DNA of 7,090 nt from positions 1 through 7,090 of the forward strand of contig CAKQXG010000112.1 in NCBI GenBank assembly GCA_934281515.1, given 5' to 3'. The first letter of the stretch is position 1; every line of letters begins with the position of its first letter. This stretch comes from an uncultured Clostridia bacterium. GTDB lineage: Bacteria; Bacillota; Clostridia; Christensenellales; CAG-314. The notes beneath the pieces were generated by a model that was not told the DNA's origin, made no database searches, and worked only from the letters and a program-made list of their open reading frames with translations. The translations under genes and the position numbers were made by a program. Shown in pieces: positions 6,154 through 7,090 of the stretch.

Positions 6154-6486
6154 ATGCTAGCGGAAAGAATAAGGGAACTTCGGTTGGAAAACGGACTGTC
6201 ACAAAAGGAACTGGGCGAAAAAATCAACAGCACATCCAAAAACATATGGGCGTACGAAAACAAAATTTCCACGCCGCCCGTTGACGTGCTTGTGCGTTTG
6301 GCGGATTACTTTGACGTAACGACGGACTATCTTCTCGGCAGAGAGGACGCTTGCGGCGTTGTAAGTAACGGGCATGTGCGTGGCGGCGGAAGCGAACTGG
6401 ACGAGCTTGTATCGGTGTTGGACGTAGAAACGAAAAACGCGTTGATTACCATTGCAAGCAAACTGTCTGCAAACAAACGCGTTTGA
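6154..6486 (+). CDS. XRE-family (Cro/CI-like) transcriptional regulator
   Basis: This 110-residue protein has an N-terminal HTH_3 domain (about 4-62): LAERIRELRLENGLSQKELG, then a recognition region NSTSKNIWAYENKISTPP and the closing helix VRLADYFDVTTDYLLG, a classic pattern. A short glycine-rich linker GGGS leads to a C-terminal helical segment (about 80-108) likely to mediate dimerisation. The start at 6154 is preferred because AAAGGGA (6136-6142) precedes it at 11 bases; ATG 6127 would add nine residues that encode this ribosome binding site and has no Shine-Dalgarno of its own. It is probably a DNA-binding repressor acting on the repeats upstream. Its targets are unknown, and there are no phage genes nearby in the window. 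Confidence 0.92.
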   Translation: MLAERIRELRLENGLSQKELGEKINSTSKNIWAYENKISTPPVDVLVRLADYFDVTTDYLLGREDACGVVSNGHVRGGGSELDELVSVLDVETKNALITIASKLSANKRV

Positions 6487-6511
6487 CGTACCCGGACGGT
6501 TGTGTTACAAT
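6483..6511 (+). promoter_or_regulatory. Promoter of the HIT gene, overlapping the XRE stop codon
   Basis: TTGACG (6483-6488) and TACAAT (6506-6511), each 5 of 6 to consensus, are exactly 17 bases apart. The -35 box contains the TGA stop of the XRE gene (6484-6486). AAAGGAG (6526-6532) follows as a strong ribosome binding site 7 bases before ATG 6540. The HIT gene can thus be expressed apart from the regulator. Confidence 0.75.
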
Positions 6512-6539
6512 GTAGGCATATCTGTAAAGGAGTGACACT

Positions 6540-7022
6540 ATGGACGAACAACAATTGATGGGACTGTCGGCGGCGGAACTAAATGACATGGGTATTTGCC
6601 CGACGTGCTTCAACCGCACGCACGGCGGTGTGGTGTTTGGCGACGACAGCGACAAGGTGGTGTACCGTGACAAGGACATCGAAGTGTTCTTTGCAGGCAA
6701 CCCACGCGCGGACGGTCATATGTGCATATCTGCAATCGAGCATTTTCAGGATATGTCCGAAGCTCCCGACGAGCTTAACGCCAAAATCGTACGGTTTGCC
6801 AAGCGACTTATGCGCACAATTTGCGATGTGTACGGTTGTGTGCGCGTATACCTGTGTACGATGTGCGACGGACCTGCCAATCATTACCATGTACAACTGA
6901 TTCCGCGCTACGCCGACGAGCCGCGTGGCAGCACTAACTTTGTCAAACCGCGCAAGCAGTACGTCTACGACGAAGCGAAGTTTACGGCGATCAAGGCGGC
7001 AGTGGAGCAGTTTGGCGAGTGA
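6540..7022 (+). CDS. HIT-superfamily nucleotide hydrolase/transferase
   Basis: This 160-residue cytoplasmic protein shows the histidine-triad active site as HYHVQLIPR: H115, H117 (expected nucleophile that is transiently nucleotidylated) and Q119. The third position is Gln instead of His, as in the GalT / Ap4A phosphorylase branch. Upstream are the usual NPRADGH (54-60) and IEHF (66-69) elements that line the nucleotide site. CPTC (20-23) suggests a structural zinc site, possibly completed by histidines of the domain. HIT proteins act on dinucleoside polyphosphates, AMP conjugates or nucleotide sugars; the substrate here cannot be specified. Length fits a single-domain HIT protein. It lies 53 bases after the XRE gene but has its own promoter, and its 3' end may overlap a minus-strand gene. 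Confidence 0.88.
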   Translation: MDEQQLMGLSAAELNDMGICPTCFNRTHGGVVFGDDSDKVVYRDKDIEVFFAGNPRADGHMCISAIEHFQDMSEAPDELNAKIVRFAKRLMRTICDVYGCVRVYLCTMCDGPANHYHVQLIPRYADEPRGSTNFVKPRKQYVYDEAKFTAIKAAVEQFGE

Positions 7023-7090
7023 TGGCTTTAATTTCGTATGCGTCGTTTAACATGGCAATTTCTCTTGCGTAACATGCCGTTGCTTGTAAC
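6991..7090 (-). CDS. Possible C-terminal end of a minus-strand gene entering from the right edge
   Basis: From the window edge a minus-strand frame stays open for 32 codons (7089 to a TGA at 6991-6993) and reads LQATACYAREIAMLNDAYEI and then KAITRQTAPLPP. The first part has protein-like composition. The last ten codons overlap the 3' end of the HIT gene on the opposite strand. The AT...ARE-IAML pattern faintly recalls the NPAT-x-ARD segment of RumA/RlmD-type uracil methyltransferases, but the usual PVDMFP end is missing, so it might be a fragment. Too little is visible to name it. Confidence 0.25.
   Translation of the reverse strand, partial: LQATACYAREIAMLNDAYEIKAITRQTAPLPP

Overview
The window looks like bacterial chromosome, probably from a Clostridia-type member of the Bacillota. 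This is inferred from strong AAGGA-type ribosome binding sites, consensus sigma-A-like promoters, medium-to-low GC, and the families present (MacB-like ABC ATPase with FtsX-like permease, TetR and XRE regulators). No rRNA or tRNA gene, CRISPR array or complete mobile element is visible. I cannot name a species from the sequence.

Layout. Positions 1-347 are a gene-free leader. It holds a long AT-rich inverted repeat (62-78 / 114-130), then a perfect consensus promoter (271-299) with a palindrome right behind it (303-330). From 348 to 4491 four genes read in the same direction with gaps of 4 to 42 bases and no terminator between them: a TetR-family repressor, a 554-residue membrane protein joining an isoprenylcysteine-methyltransferase-like domain to an extracytoplasmic serine beta-lactamase-like hydrolase, a MacB/LolD-type ABC ATPase, and a compact 8-helix FtsX-type permease. 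This looks like a self-regulated, ligand-inducible envelope or efflux/detoxification operon. The substrate cannot be read from the sequence.

Positions 4492-5430 are more AT-rich. They hold one protein gene of unknown function (4648-5328) with its own promoter, followed by a hairpin (5391-5423) placed between two convergent units. On the minus strand, 5431-5803 is a decayed gene. Its C-terminal part reads like the end of a membrane glycosyltransferase of family 2, and just before it lie a promoter, a ribosome binding site and a start codon that are now in a different frame. I read this as the two ends of a gene joined by an internal deletion.

Positions 5804-6153 hold that minus-strand promoter and a set of TTAGA/TCTAA repeats in front of a small XRE-type repressor (6154-6486). 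A HIT-domain nucleotide hydrolase/transferase gene (6540-7022) follows with its own promoter, whose -35 box overlaps the XRE stop codon. At the right edge a minus-strand reading frame enters the window and may be the C-terminus of a further gene.

The most interesting part is the TetR / methyltransferase-hydrolase fusion / ABC module. The fusion joint coincides with a perfect 10-bp RNA hairpin inside the coding sequence.
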